This document shows positions 1 through 8,420 of a DNA stretch of 64,000 nucleotides, piece by piece. The notes below the pieces were generated by a model. The model was not told the origin of the DNA, searched no databases, and was given only the letters and a program-made list of their open reading frames with translations. Each line of letters begins with the position of its first letter. Positions within the stretch are counted from its first letter, which is position 1. The position numbers were made by a program, and so were the translations under genes. The stretch is from Luminiphilus sp051201685 (lineage in GTDB: Bacteria > Pseudomonadota > Gammaproteobacteria > Pseudomonadales > Halieaceae), in assembly GCF_051201685.1 (NCBI RefSeq), contig NZ_CP179213.1, forward strand, positions 1,612,001 through 1,676,000. Direction: 5' to 3'.

Positions 1-742
1 TTCGGGTTTCGATAAAAATCTTCAGGGCCTTCTTCAGAGCCCCAATGGCGGAGGAGTTCACGACCCTCACAAAAGTTTGCGCCCATGATAGGTTGTAAAC
101 GGGATTTTCCTGGTCATTGACGCAATTGAACCCGTCCATCTGTTTGTGAGTTCGGTGGTCAGGAACGAAGATTGGAGTGTCAATGACCACGTCGTTGGAG
201 CCCGTACCTTGAAGCCCCATCACATTCCATGTGTCTTCGATGTCGTACTGGTCGCGAGGTACTAGAAAAGTGCGATAGCCATCACCGGGAATTACCCCTC
301 CCAGTAGGGCCCAGCTGCAGTGCTCGGAGCCGGAGCTCCAGCCCCATCGACCGCTGAGCATGAACCCGCCGTCGCAGCTGGCCGCTTTGGCACCCACCGG
401 GTTGTAAGAGCTACTGACCAGTGTGTTGGGGTCGGCCTCGTAAACTTCGCGCTGGGCTTCTTCAGACATCAGCGCGATTTGGAAAGCGTGTACCGCAATA
501 ATGCCGCTTGCCCAGGCCGTACTCATGTCGGCTTCGGCAATTCGGATTTGTTCGCGGAAAAATTCTTGCGGTCGCTGTTCTTGGCCGCCCCATTTTTTTG
601 GCAGCATCATTGTGTAAAAGCCGCAGTCCTTGAGCGCCTGTACGACCTCTTTACTCATCCTGCGGTTGCCGCGCTGTTCGTCTGATCGACTCTCGATAAG
701 GTCAAGAATTTGATCGGTTACGACGGGTTGATGGCTGCTCAT
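1..742 (-). CDS. hsaA: HsaA-type flavin-dependent hydroxylase, C-terminus cut by window edge
   Basis: The 247 visible residues resemble the oxygenase component that hydroxylates 3-HSA to the catechol 3,4-DHSA in steroid ring A/B degradation. They have an acyl-CoA dehydrogenase fold (helical N-terminal domain about 1-110, beta domain from about 120), with HsaA-like stretches WSSGSEH near residue 136 and GLQGTGSNDV near 177. ATG at 742 has an AGGGGAA ribosome site. The gene lies downstream of hsaC on the same strand, matching the hsaC-hsaA pairing of other steroid clusters. The family is about 390 residues, so roughly 145 lie outside the window. A different flavin monooxygenase of the same fold is the main alternative. 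Confidence 0.85.
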   Translation of the reverse strand, partial: MSSHQPVVTDQILDLIESRSDEQRGNRRMSKEVVQALKDCGFYTMMLPKKWGGQEQRPQEFFREQIRIAEADMSTAWASGIIAVHAFQIALMSEEAQREVYEADPNTLVSSSYNPVGAKAASCDGGFMLSGRWGWSSGSEHCSWALLGGVIPGDGYRTFLVPRDQYDIEDTWNVMGLQGTGSNDVVIDTPIFVPDHRTHKQMDGFNCVNDQENPVYNLSWAQTFVRVVNSSAIGALKKALKIFIETR

Positions 743-858
743 GCGTTTCCCCTATTTTTAATTGTTTGACCACATTGGGCCGGCCCAGCGGGTAGTTCGA
801 TATGGCATCCTTACAAAGGCGCCACGAACCTACATCACCCGTATGTGGTAACCGATTA

Positions 859-898
859 TCCAAACGGAGGGTTAGTCCGTATGGATAGTCCGTATGGA
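859..898. repeat. Three TCC-N4-GGA palindromes between hsaC and hsaA
   Basis: The 159 bp spacer (743-901) holds TCCAAACGGA at 859-868 and TCCGTATGGA at 876-885 and 889-898. All three are 10 bp near-palindromes, embedded in a partial tandem repeat of the kind GGAGGGTYAGTCC. The reverse complement of the first copy (TCCGTTTGGA) occurs at 16073-16082 upstream of the TonB receptor gene. The array could be an operator for hsaA or simply a small tandem duplication behind the hsaC stop codon. No known regulator is assigned. Confidence 0.4.
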
Positions 899-901
899 GG
901 G

Positions 902-1810
902 TCAGTCCTGCTGGGCAACGCTGAAATCGTGTCCCCAAAAGCTGGGCACCGTACTCTCAAATACTTGATAGGCGCTCCAATCTCCCACCGTGCGGCCCTC
1001 AGCACCAATCTCAATATCAAACCCCGTGGGGCTGCGCATATAAAAAGACACCATGTGGTCGTTGGCATGGCGACCCAATGTGCCTGTTAGTTTGACATTA
1101 GCTGCGATCCGGCGATCGTTGCAACGCCCGACTTCATCGACGTCATTAACCTCTAGCATCATGTGCACGCAGCCCGCGGGCATGGGCATCTCAAAAAGGC
1201 CAAGGCTGTGGTGGCGTTGATTACAATGCATGAACCAAAGTCGTGTTACCGGCTCATCGGGGTCAGGGGTGAAGCGCAGCTTCATGAGATCAGAGAGCCC
1301 GAAACCCAAAACATCAGTTAAAAAAGCGGCTGTCTCATCGAAGTTAGGGGCGGGAAGCACGATGTGTCCCATGCCTTGATTGCCCGTGACAAAGTTACGA
1401 ACCCCTGCAGCTGAGTTAAATTGTCTGAAATCAGAGACCACGCCCCAGAATGCTTCGTGGTGGTTTCCTGATGGGTCCTGAAAGCACAATAAATTTTGCA
1501 CGCGTCTTTGTGTGATGAGGGCCTCGTCACCCCAGGTAAAATCAACCCCGGCGTGAGTGAGCGCATCGGCTACCTCTTGTAACCCCTGTGCAGAATTCGT
1601 CTCCCAACCGCAAACTTGTAAGGTTTCAGAGTCCCCGGGGGAGATAAACAGGCGATAGGGGTGGTCATCCATCTTGAAATACAGTTCACCGGCTTGGGCG
1701 TCGCAACGTGCGCTCACGTCCTCAAGACCCATAACGTCACAAGCAAATTCTCGCCAAGCCTCTGTTAGCTGGCTGCTAACCCCGATGTAACCCAAACTTT
1801 TGATCGCCAT
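902..1810 (-). CDS. hsaC: HsaC-type extradiol dioxygenase
   Basis: This 302-residue type I extradiol dioxygenase would cleave the catechol 3,4-DHSA (meta cleavage) in steroid ring A degradation. The vicinal-oxygen-chelate repeat gives two domains (about 1-130 and 140-290). The expected Fe(II) ligands are visible as His149 (GMGHIV), His216 (VHMMLEV) and Glu267 (DIEIG). Its length equals the 300 residues of actinobacterial HsaC. The ATG at 1810 follows an AGGAG box 9 nt away. It lies 15 bp downstream of fadD3 on the same strand, so the two are probably cotranscribed. BphC-like biphenyl dioxygenases share the fold; the neighbours decide the steroid assignment. Confidence 0.9.
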   Translation of the reverse strand: MAIKSLGYIGVSSQLTEAWREFACDVMGLEDVSARCDAQAGELYFKMDDHPYRLFISPGDSETLQVCGWETNSAQGLQEVADALTHAGVDFTWGDEALITQRRVQNLLCFQDPSGNHHEAFWGVVSDFRQFNSAAGVRNFVTGNQGMGHIVLPAPNFDETAAFLTDVLGFGLSDLMKLRFTPDPDEPVTRLWFMHCNQRHHSLGLFEMPMPAGCVHMMLEVNDVDEVGRCNDRRIAANVKLTGTLGRHANDHMVSFYMRSPTGFDIEIGAEGRTVGDWSAYQVFESTVPSFWGHDFSVAQQD

Positions 1811-1825
1811 ATCGATAGGCTCCTG

Positions 1826-3424
1826 TCATGCGTTATTGAGATGTAGTTGTTTTCTGAGTTCAGTTTTCAAAACTTTCCCCGTGGCATTGAGGGGGAGGGT
1901 GTCAATCCAAAAAAAATGCCGGGGAACTTTATAATTGGCCATAACGTCACGACACCAAGCGATAAGCTCTTGGTCGTCAATCGGTCCTGGGCTACTGGCT
2001 ATAACAAATGCGGCGCCTACCTCACCCATGCGCGGATCGGGGGCGCCAACCACGGCAGCTTGTGCGATCGCAGGGTGTTGGCAAAGTTGCTGCTCAATCT
2101 CAGCTGGGTAGCAATTGAACCCCCCAGAGATATACATGTCTTTTAGTCGATCGGTGATGTGCAAATTTCCGTCGGGGTCCAGAAACCCGATGTCCCCTGT
2201 ATGCAGCCAGCCTTCGCGGTCAATGGTCTCTGCCGTGGCCTGAGGATTTTCAAAATAACCGCGCATGACGTTGAAGCCTTTCACCACGATCTCTCCGGTC
2301 TCCATGGGAGCGAGTGCATGGCCTTGGTTATCGAAAATAGCGACGTCGATATTGGGTATGCTGCGGCCCGACGTTGTTGCGATCGTGTGGGCATCATCGC
2401 CCCGCCGACACATAGTTACCAACCCGCAGGTCTCAGACAGCCCGTAAGCGGTGATAACCGTCTCTAAGCCAAGTTTTTCCCACATGTCCTCAATGAGCTG
2501 CATGGGAATAACGGCGGCACCGGTAGTGGCTTTTGTCAGGGTTTTCAGTTTGTCGCGATCAAAATCTTTGTGAGCCATTAATGATTGAAACAATGTGGGT
2601 GGGCCCGGCATAACGTTGATGGAATGCTGTTCAATCTGTTCGATAACTGACGGCACATCGAACACGGCAAGGGGATAAGCTGTTGCTCCGGCGATCATTG
2701 TCGCGAGCCACCCCGCTTTATAGCCAAAGCTGTGAAAGAAGGGGTTAATGATCAAGTAATGGTCGTCGGTATCTAGCCCCAAAATATCAACAAAGGCAGC
2801 AAACGCCTGCAAGTTTTGCCCGTGATCCGTGACAACGCCTTTGGCTTGCCCCGTGGTTCCTGAGGTGAATAATATGTCTGAAGTGGTGTTGCCTGTGACC
2901 TGCGCAGCAGCGGCTGCGAGTGCGGCCTCGCCCTGTTGAGAGCTCAAGATATTTCGACCTTCCTCGAGGACATTAGCGAAGTGGTCCGATTGGGAATGTA
3001 CCCGCAGAGTCACGGTGGTGACTAAGTCCGTCAGTTCAAAAGGTTGCAGTAAAGCAGGGTAATTCACGTCCAAAAACTGCTCTACTGAAAACAGAAATCG
3101 TGCTCCGCTGCGTTGCAAAACGTCGGCAGCTTCTCCGCCTTTGTAGCGTGTGTTCAGGGTTACGACGGTTGCGCCTACCATCTGTGCTCCCAAAGCTGCC
3201 ACGATCCATTGCTGGCAATTGGGCGCCCATATAGCGACGCGATCTTCGAGTTGGCAGCCCATGTTTAGCAGCCAGGCGGCCAATGCTTTGGCTTGTTCTT
3301 GGGTTTCTCTGTAGGTGAGTGTCACAGTGCCGTCGACGATGAAGGGTTTATCGGGTGTCGCGGCGGCCCGACTCGACAAAAGCGCGGGGATGGTACCGGG
3401 CAATTGAGTGGGTGCAGTGGTCAT
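1826..3424 (-). CDS. fadD3: FadD3-like acyl-CoA ligase (HIP-CoA synthetase)
   Basis: This class I adenylate-forming ligase has 532 residues. It shows the phosphate-binding TSGTTGQAKG at about 188-197, YGLSE at 327-331, the hinge region GWLHTGD and a C-terminal catalytic lysine in NATGKVLK. In steroid degraders FadD3 attaches CoA to HIP, the two-ring propionate left after ring A/B removal, and the adjacent ipdA, ipdB, echA20 and fadE genes encode the following steps. The ATG at 3424 is preferred over an in-frame TTG at 3436 because TTGGAG lies 7 nt upstream of the ATG. It is transcribed divergently from ipdA. Substrate is inferred from context, since ligases of this class are hard to separate by motif. 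Confidence 0.8.
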   Translation of the reverse strand: MTTAPTQLPGTIPALLSSRAAATPDKPFIVDGTVTLTYRETQEQAKALAAWLLNMGCQLEDRVAIWAPNCQQWIVAALGAQMVGATVVTLNTRYKGGEAADVLQRSGARFLFSVEQFLDVNYPALLQPFELTDLVTTVTLRVHSQSDHFANVLEEGRNILSSQQGEAALAAAAAQVTGNTTSDILFTSGTTGQAKGVVTDHGQNLQAFAAFVDILGLDTDDHYLIINPFFHSFGYKAGWLATMIAGATAYPLAVFDVPSVIEQIEQHSINVMPGPPTLFQSLMAHKDFDRDKLKTLTKATTGAAVIPMQLIEDMWEKLGLETVITAYGLSETCGLVTMCRRGDDAHTIATTSGRSIPNIDVAIFDNQGHALAPMETGEIVVKGFNVMRGYFENPQATAETIDREGWLHTGDIGFLDPDGNLHITDRLKDMYISGGFNCYPAEIEQQLCQHPAIAQAAVVGAPDPRMGEVGAAFVIASSPGPIDDQELIAWCRDVMANYKVPRHFFWIDTLPLNATGKVLKTELRKQLHLNNA

Positions 3425-3494
3425 CGATGGCTCCAATTACGTGAACGCAGTTTACAGCTGACACGCTAAAGGGCTGATTAACCCCTGTCATAGT

Positions 3495-3520
3495 CTCAAT
3501 GGGGGATGATACTCATTGAG
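3495..3520. promoter_or_regulatory. Inverted repeat CTCAATG-N12-CATTGAG in the fadD3/ipdA divergent promoter
   Basis: CTCAATG at 3495-3501 and its exact reverse complement CATTGAG at 3514-3520 flank a 12 bp spacer. They lie between the start codons of fadD3 (3424) and ipdA (3571), where both operons must be promoted. Perfect 7 bp arms in this position suggest an operator for a dimeric regulator. The sequence does not match the KstR2 consensus known from actinobacteria, and no TetR gene is present nearby. A single CTCAATG half-site also lies at 16131-16137 upstream of the TonB receptor gene. Confidence 0.5.
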
Positions 3521-3570
3521 GCGAATTTGATACTAAATTCTCAGTGTTTTTCTCTTACAGGAAGCTTGTC

Positions 3571-4443
3571 ATGGACAAACTGGTGTCAGCCAGCGCAGCC
3601 GTGTCTGTGATCGAAGATGGTATGACGATTGGAATTGGAGGTTGGGGCCCGCGCCGCAAGCCCATGGCGCTAATCCGTGAACTGCTTCGATCGCCAGTCA
3701 AAAATTTAACGGTGATTGCTTATGGGGGTGCCGATGTGGGGCTCCTGTGTGCGGCGGGTAAGGTACGCAAGGTCATCTATGCCTTCGTATCCCTCGATTT
3801 TATGCCCTTGGAACCGGCTTTTCGTAAAGCCCGAGAATCCGGTGCGATAGAGGTCATGGAAATCGATGAGGGTATGCTGTTGTTAGGGTTGCGAGCCGGT
3901 GCTTGGGGTTGCCCTTTTATCCCGACGCGTATTGGTTTGGGAACAGATGTGCTCAAGAACGCCCCAGATCTGACCCTGGTTGACAGCCCCTACGATGAGA
4001 AGGAATGGGTGGCGATGCCAGCCCTCACGCCCGATGTGGCTTTAGTGCATGCGACAAGAGCAGATGCCCGAGGCGTTTGTGAGATTGCCAGCCCCGATCA
4101 CTACATGGACGATTTATTTGTACGAGCTGCTAAACACACTATTGTCGCTGTTGACGAAGTGGTGCCTTCACAGCATTTTCACGACCCCGAGATTGCGAGG
4201 CGCGTCTTTTGGGAGCGCAATTGCACTCAGGCCGTCGTTCATGCTCCCGGTGGCGCGCATCCGAGTTCGAGTGATCCTCTCTACGGCTTTGACGTTGGAC
4301 ACTTCAAGCGTTATGGCGAGCTGCTAAACGAGGGGGGTTACAGCGCTTGGGCCGACGCTTTTCTGGGTGACAGTGAGGTGTCCTACCAAAGTGCTGTGGG
4401 CGGTTTAGAGGCCATCCAGTCGCTGCCACTGCCAGTCTACTGA
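3571..4443 (+). CDS. ipdA: IpdA, alpha subunit of COCHEA-CoA hydrolase
   Basis: This 290-residue protein has the class I CoA-transferase fold, with a glycine-rich GIGGWGPRRKP near residue 21-31. In Mycobacterium and Rhodococcus IpdAB opens the last steroid ring by hydrolysing a C-C bond rather than transferring CoA; mycobacterial IpdA is about 292 residues. Acidic residues Glu97 and Glu100 lie near where that enzyme carries its essential glutamate, but I cannot align them with certainty. ATG 3571 is chosen over an upstream GTG at 3544 because AGGAAG sits 7 nt before it. It is the first gene of the rightward operon, 11 bp before ipdB. An ordinary 3-oxoacid CoA-transferase is less likely given the neighbours. 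Confidence 0.85.
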   Translation: MDKLVSASAAVSVIEDGMTIGIGGWGPRRKPMALIRELLRSPVKNLTVIAYGGADVGLLCAAGKVRKVIYAFVSLDFMPLEPAFRKARESGAIEVMEIDEGMLLLGLRAGAWGCPFIPTRIGLGTDVLKNAPDLTLVDSPYDEKEWVAMPALTPDVALVHATRADARGVCEIASPDHYMDDLFVRAAKHTIVAVDEVVPSQHFHDPEIARRVFWERNCTQAVVHAPGGAHPSSSDPLYGFDVGHFKRYGELLNEGGYSAWADAFLGDSEVSYQSAVGGLEAIQSLPLPVY

Positions 4444-4454
4444 GGTTCGATTTT

Positions 4455-5261
4455 ATGCAATTTACTCTAGCTGAATTAATGGTGTGTGCCGCCAGCCGTA
4501 TTTTTGATGATGAGGGTGAAGTGCTCGTTACCGGAATAGGTTTGCTGCCAAGGTTGGCGGCGAGCTTGGCAATGCGCTCCTCAAATCCTGATCTATTGAT
4601 GACTGACAGCCAGTCTTACGTGTTGTCCCAGCCTAATGCCGTCAGCGGTCTTAAAAGCCATGAAGGACAGGCTAATGAAAACTGGATGGGATTTGCGCGG
4701 ATTTTTGACAACGTCTGGAGTGGGCGTCGACATGCCTTGGTGGGTCCGTCGCAGATTGATCGGTTTGGCCAAAGCAATATTTCCGCCCTCGGAGGCACCC
4801 ACCAAGCACCAAAAGTGCAGCTGCTTGGAGTCAGAGGCTTTCCCGGTAACTCAATATCCCATGCCAACTCCTTCTTTGTGCCCAGCCACAGTCGCCGGGT
4901 GTTTGTCGAGGGCGAGTGCGACGTAGTGTGTTCCGTGGGCTACAACAACGGCCGTTTGCCAAGGGGATATAGCTTTTCTGATATTGATGTCCGAACAGTC
5001 GTCACAAATCTTTGTGTTCTCGATTTTAACGGCCCCAATAAACAAATGCGTGTGGTGACGTTGCATCCGGGCGTGGGGTTGGATGAGGTGCAAGACAACA
5101 CGGGCTTTGAGTTGGCCGTGGCTGACGATATTGGCGAAACAACGATGCCCTCTGATGAGCAGCTTGATCTGTTGAGCCAATTAGATCCACTCAATGCGCG
5201 GGCGCGACAGCTCAAAAATAATCCTGCAGGTATCCGTCAGACAGAGGAGACACAATCATGA
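4455..5261 (+). CDS. ipdB: IpdB, beta subunit of COCHEA-CoA hydrolase
   Basis: This 268-residue CoA-transferase-fold subunit pairs with IpdA immediately upstream. It begins with FTLAELMVCAASRIF and has the GIGLLPRLAASLA stretch typical of IpdB-like proteins. The family is about 250 residues long, so the protein is full length. It would form the heteromeric hydrolase acting on the ring-opened C-ring intermediate. It ends in an ATGA overlap with the next gene, indicating translational coupling to echA20. The function rests on pairing and cluster context; sequence alone would only say CoA-transferase beta subunit. Confidence 0.85.
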   Translation: MQFTLAELMVCAASRIFDDEGEVLVTGIGLLPRLAASLAMRSSNPDLLMTDSQSYVLSQPNAVSGLKSHEGQANENWMGFARIFDNVWSGRRHALVGPSQIDRFGQSNISALGGTHQAPKVQLLGVRGFPGNSISHANSFFVPSHSRRVFVEGECDVVCSVGYNNGRLPRGYSFSDIDVRTVVTNLCVLDFNGPNKQMRVVTLHPGVGLDEVQDNTGFELAVADDIGETTMPSDEQLDLLSQLDPLNARARQLKNNPAGIRQTEETQS

Positions 5262-6136
5262 CTGAAGACAACACGTCGAGTGTCGAAGAGCACGATATCG
5301 TGACCTACTCGGCTGAAAACGGCATTGCTTGGATAGCCATGAATCGTCCAAAGTACAACAACGCCCAAAATGGCCGCATGACCTATGAACTCGACGATGC
5401 CTTTAAGCGGGCGGTTGCCGATGACGCGGTTAAAGTCATTGTCCTGCGCGGTGAGGGAAAGCATTTTTCGGCGGGGCATGATATTGGGACTCCCGGTAGG
5501 GATGTGCATCTCAGCCAGGATCGCGTTTCCATGTGGTACGACCACGCCAACAAGGAAGGCGGGGAGTTTTTGTACGTGCGTGAGGCAGAGGCTTACTTGG
5601 GAATGTGCCGGCGCTGGCGGGATATACCGAAGCCAACCATTGCGGCAGTGCAGGGCGCTTGTATCGCTGGCGGGCTAATGTTGGCTTGGATTTGCGATCT
5701 GATTGTTGCAACCGATGACGCATATTTTTCAGATCCGGTTGTGCGAATGGGTATTCCCGGCGTGGAATATTTCGCGCACCCCTATGAGTTGAACCCCCGT
5801 ATTGCAAAAGAGTTCTTGTTTACCGGCAACAAAATGGGTGCTGAGCGGGCTTGGCAAATGGGTATGGTCAATCAGATCAGCAGTCGAGAAGCACTGATTG
5901 AAGATGTCACAGCGCTCGCTGAAAAAATCGCTGGCATGCCGCGCCTGGGGCTCGCCTTGACCAAGCAGGCTATTAACCATGTAGAAGACTTGCAGGGAAA
6001 GCGCTCGGGAATGGAAGCGGCGTTTGCCTGGCATCATTTTTCCCATGCCCATAACGACCTCGTGTCAGGCGACAAGCTGGGTGGCTTTGATGCCAAGGCA
6101 ATGGCGGCTGCAAACAAAGAGCAGGATAAGAGCTGA
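5258..6136 (+). CDS. echA20: EchA20-like crotonase (ring D hydrolase)
   Basis: This crotonase-superfamily protein has 292 residues, the first oxyanion-hole region HFSAGHD near residue 70 and the second, ACIAGGLMLAW, near residue 135. In the HIP pathway EchA20 hydrolyses ring D of a CoA thioester before IpdAB acts. Mycobacterial EchA20 is about 247 residues. The extra length here is mainly an insertion around residues 80-115 (VHLSQDRVSMWYDHA and following) between the two motifs. The gene overlaps ipdB by 4 nt and sits 2 nt before the first fadE gene, so it is in the same operon. Another enoyl-CoA hydratase role is possible. Confidence 0.75.
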   Translation: MTEDNTSSVEEHDIVTYSAENGIAWIAMNRPKYNNAQNGRMTYELDDAFKRAVADDAVKVIVLRGEGKHFSAGHDIGTPGRDVHLSQDRVSMWYDHANKEGGEFLYVREAEAYLGMCRRWRDIPKPTIAAVQGACIAGGLMLAWICDLIVATDDAYFSDPVVRMGIPGVEYFAHPYELNPRIAKEFLFTGNKMGAERAWQMGMVNQISSREALIEDVTALAEKIAGMPRLGLALTKQAINHVEDLQGKRSGMEAAFAWHHFSHAHNDLVSGDKLGGFDAKAMAAANKEQDKS

Positions 6137-6138
6137 CT

Positions 6139-7305
6139 ATGGATTTACGCTACACCGAGGAACAAATTGTTTTCCGGGACGAAGTGAGGAAGTGGTTGGC
6201 AGCGAACGTGCCCAAGACACCGCTACCTTCTTTTGATACCGCTGAGGGCTTTGAAGCGCACCGCGAATGGGAGCGAACTTTGGCTCAGGGAAACTGGGGC
6301 ATGGTGACCTGGCCAGAGGCGTTTGGTGGGCGAGGCTGTGATTTGCTTCAGTGGTTAATTTTTGAAGAGGAATACTACCGAGCGGGCGCACCTCTAAGAG
6401 TTAACCAAAATGGCATATTTTTGCTCGGTCCAACCTTGATGGAGTATGGCACTGAGGCACAGAAGGCCCGGTTTATTCCGGCCATGGCAAAGGGTGATGA
6501 GATTTGGGCTCAGGGTTGGTCAGAGCCGAATGCTGGGTCAGATATGGCGGCCATTCGTTGTCGGGCCGTGAGGGATGGGGATGATTTTGTCATTAGCGGG
6601 CAGAAAATTTGGTCGACCCGGGCTGTGTACGCAGACTGGGTTTTTGGCCTGTTCCGCACCGATCCTGATTCAGAACGCCATCACGGCCTTTCTAAAATCT
6701 TGGTGCCCCTTGATGCCGAGGGGATCACGGTAAGACCGATTCCCCAGCTCAACGGATTGCCTGGATTTGCCGAAATCTTTTTCGATGAGGTTCGAGTCCC
6801 TGCGTTTAACCTTCTTGGCGGCGAAGGCGAGGGTTGGCGCATCGCCATGGCAACTGCGGGTTTTGAGCGTGGCCTTATGTTGCGTAGCCCCGCGCGCTTT
6901 CAGCAGGCGGCAAAACGACTGATAGAACTTTATCGCGCTCGCAGAAACGAAGTGCTGGATCCGACGATAGAAGATGCGGTCCTGCGCTGCTACATGGATG
7001 CTGAGGCTTATGCACTCTCAACGTATCAGACGGCATCTCTGTTGTGTGGTGGCGGAAGCATTGGTCCGGAGGCCAGTTGCAACAAGATATTCTGGTCAGA
7101 GTTGGATCTTCTGATCCACGAAACGGCGATGAAATTATTGGGTGCTCGCGCTGAGCTAGAGCCTCAAACGGCTCAGGAGCTTACGGATTTGGGCGGTTGG
7201 CTAGACGGCTTCATGTTTGCTCAATCAGGGCCGATTTACGCGGGAACGAACGAGATACAGCGCAATATTATTGCTGAGCGCATGTTGGGTATGCCCAGAA
7301 AATAG
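6139..7305 (+). CDS. Acyl-CoA dehydrogenase, catalytic-type subunit (FadE30-like)
   Basis: This 388-residue flavin dehydrogenase matches the steroid FadE families. It has the substrate and FAD segment WSEPNAGSD at 127-135, the middle beta domain and a C-terminal GTNEIQRNIIAERML. The probable base is Glu243 in GFERG, the position used by isovaleryl- and long-chain-type enzymes; the usual medium-chain glutamate is replaced (YAGT). It is followed 12 bp later by a shorter partner lacking that glutamate, which suggests an alpha2beta2 enzyme. In the HIP pathway such enzymes desaturate ring-derived CoA thioesters. FadE30 is the best guess by size and context, but FadE31-33 cannot be excluded. Confidence 0.8.
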   Translation: MDLRYTEEQIVFRDEVRKWLAANVPKTPLPSFDTAEGFEAHREWERTLAQGNWGMVTWPEAFGGRGCDLLQWLIFEEEYYRAGAPLRVNQNGIFLLGPTLMEYGTEAQKARFIPAMAKGDEIWAQGWSEPNAGSDMAAIRCRAVRDGDDFVISGQKIWSTRAVYADWVFGLFRTDPDSERHHGLSKILVPLDAEGITVRPIPQLNGLPGFAEIFFDEVRVPAFNLLGGEGEGWRIAMATAGFERGLMLRSPARFQQAAKRLIELYRARRNEVLDPTIEDAVLRCYMDAEAYALSTYQTASLLCGGGSIGPEASCNKIFWSELDLLIHETAMKLLGARAELEPQTAQELTDLGGWLDGFMFAQSGPIYAGTNEIQRNIIAERMLGMPRK

Positions 7306-7317
7306 GATTCAATTATC

Positions 7318-8409
7318 ATGGATTTTACGTTTACTGAAGACCAGCAGCTGTTTGCCGAAGCCGCGCGATCCGTTCTTACTGCGGAGGTGACGGCTGATCG
7401 TATTCGCGATCGGTGGTCGACGGCATCCGGTCTTGATAATCCTTTGCTTCAGCAAATTCAGGAGCTGGGGTTGCTAGGCATGCTGGTTCCAGAGGCTTTG
7501 GGAGGCCTGGGACTGGGGCAGGAAGATTTTGTCATGATGGCCCAAACATGTGGCTACGTCGCTTGCCCAGAACCGATTGCCGAACAAGCGATGGTAACGG
7601 CGCCACTGTTGGTCGATGTCCTAGATAAAGGTCTGGGGCATGGTTCTGTGCAGAAGGCGTTGGATGCGCTGCAGGGAGGTGCACTGATTGCAACGGGTCA
7701 CCCGATCAACCCGTTTATTAACTTTGCCGAGCATGCCGAGTGGTTTCTGTTAGGTCACGGTGAAGGCCTTTACCTGTTGCCCGCCGATGAGGTCACGATT
7801 AAACCCTGTAAAAGCGTCGACCCATCGCGGCGGATTGCTGAGGTGAGCTTTGAGGCCAATGACGCCCACTGTTTAGCCAAGGGCGAGTCAGGGGCTGCGC
7901 TTTGGCGAGCCACCCTAAACCGAGGGGCTCTTAGTTCGGCAGCCCAGCTTGTTGGGCTTGCTCAGGCAATGATCGATCAAAGCGTGCAGTACACGACCGA
8001 TCGCGAGCAGTTCGGAAAGCCGGTCGGCGTGAATCAAGCAGTCAAGCATTTATTAGCCGATGTTGCGGTACAGATCGAATACGCAAAGCCCGTTATTTAT
8101 CGCGCTGCCTACACCGCAGAGATATCACCCTCACGTGCCGATTTGGCGGTGTCACACGCCAAGGTGGCGGCCGCACGGGCAGCACTTCTTGCGACCAGGC
8201 ACTGCATACAGGCCCATGGTGCTATGGGCTACACCTGGGAGTGTGATCTGCAAATTTGGGTCAAGCGCGCATGGGCGTTAGCGCGGGAATGGGGCGATGA
8301 GGGCTTTCATAAAAATCGTATTCACGAGTGGCTGTTGCGACCCAACGCCTTGTTGGGCCCTGACTTGACCTTCGGCCGAGGTTCCATCACCGATTCAGTG
8401 GCCGCCTGA
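7318..8409 (+). CDS. Acyl-CoA dehydrogenase, non-catalytic-type partner subunit
   Basis: This 363-residue acyl-CoA dehydrogenase family protein keeps the FAD-contact segment DREQFGKPVG and a C-terminal HGAMGYTWE. It has no glutamate at either usual catalytic position: the GFERG region reads LNRGAL. Shortened partners of this kind form alpha2beta2 complexes with full-length FadE proteins in mycobacterial cholesterol degradation. It is encoded 12 bp after a catalytic-type subunit and 11 bp before the thiolase gene, so coexpression is near certain. It could still act alone if the base comes from a different residue. Confidence 0.75.
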   Translation: MDFTFTEDQQLFAEAARSVLTAEVTADRIRDRWSTASGLDNPLLQQIQELGLLGMLVPEALGGLGLGQEDFVMMAQTCGYVACPEPIAEQAMVTAPLLVDVLDKGLGHGSVQKALDALQGGALIATGHPINPFINFAEHAEWFLLGHGEGLYLLPADEVTIKPCKSVDPSRRIAEVSFEANDAHCLAKGESGAALWRATLNRGALSSAAQLVGLAQAMIDQSVQYTTDREQFGKPVGVNQAVKHLLADVAVQIEYAKPVIYRAAYTAEISPSRADLAVSHAKVAAARAALLATRHCIQAHGAMGYTWECDLQIWVKRAWALAREWGDEGFHKNRIHEWLLRPNALLGPDLTFGRGSITDSVAA

Positions 8410-8420
8410 GGAGATTAGTT

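Noticed and set aside
320..685. 121-codon plus-strand open frame inside the hsaA region
   Set aside because: It lies wholly opposite the HsaA-like coding sequence, whose motifs are clear, and resembles no protein family.
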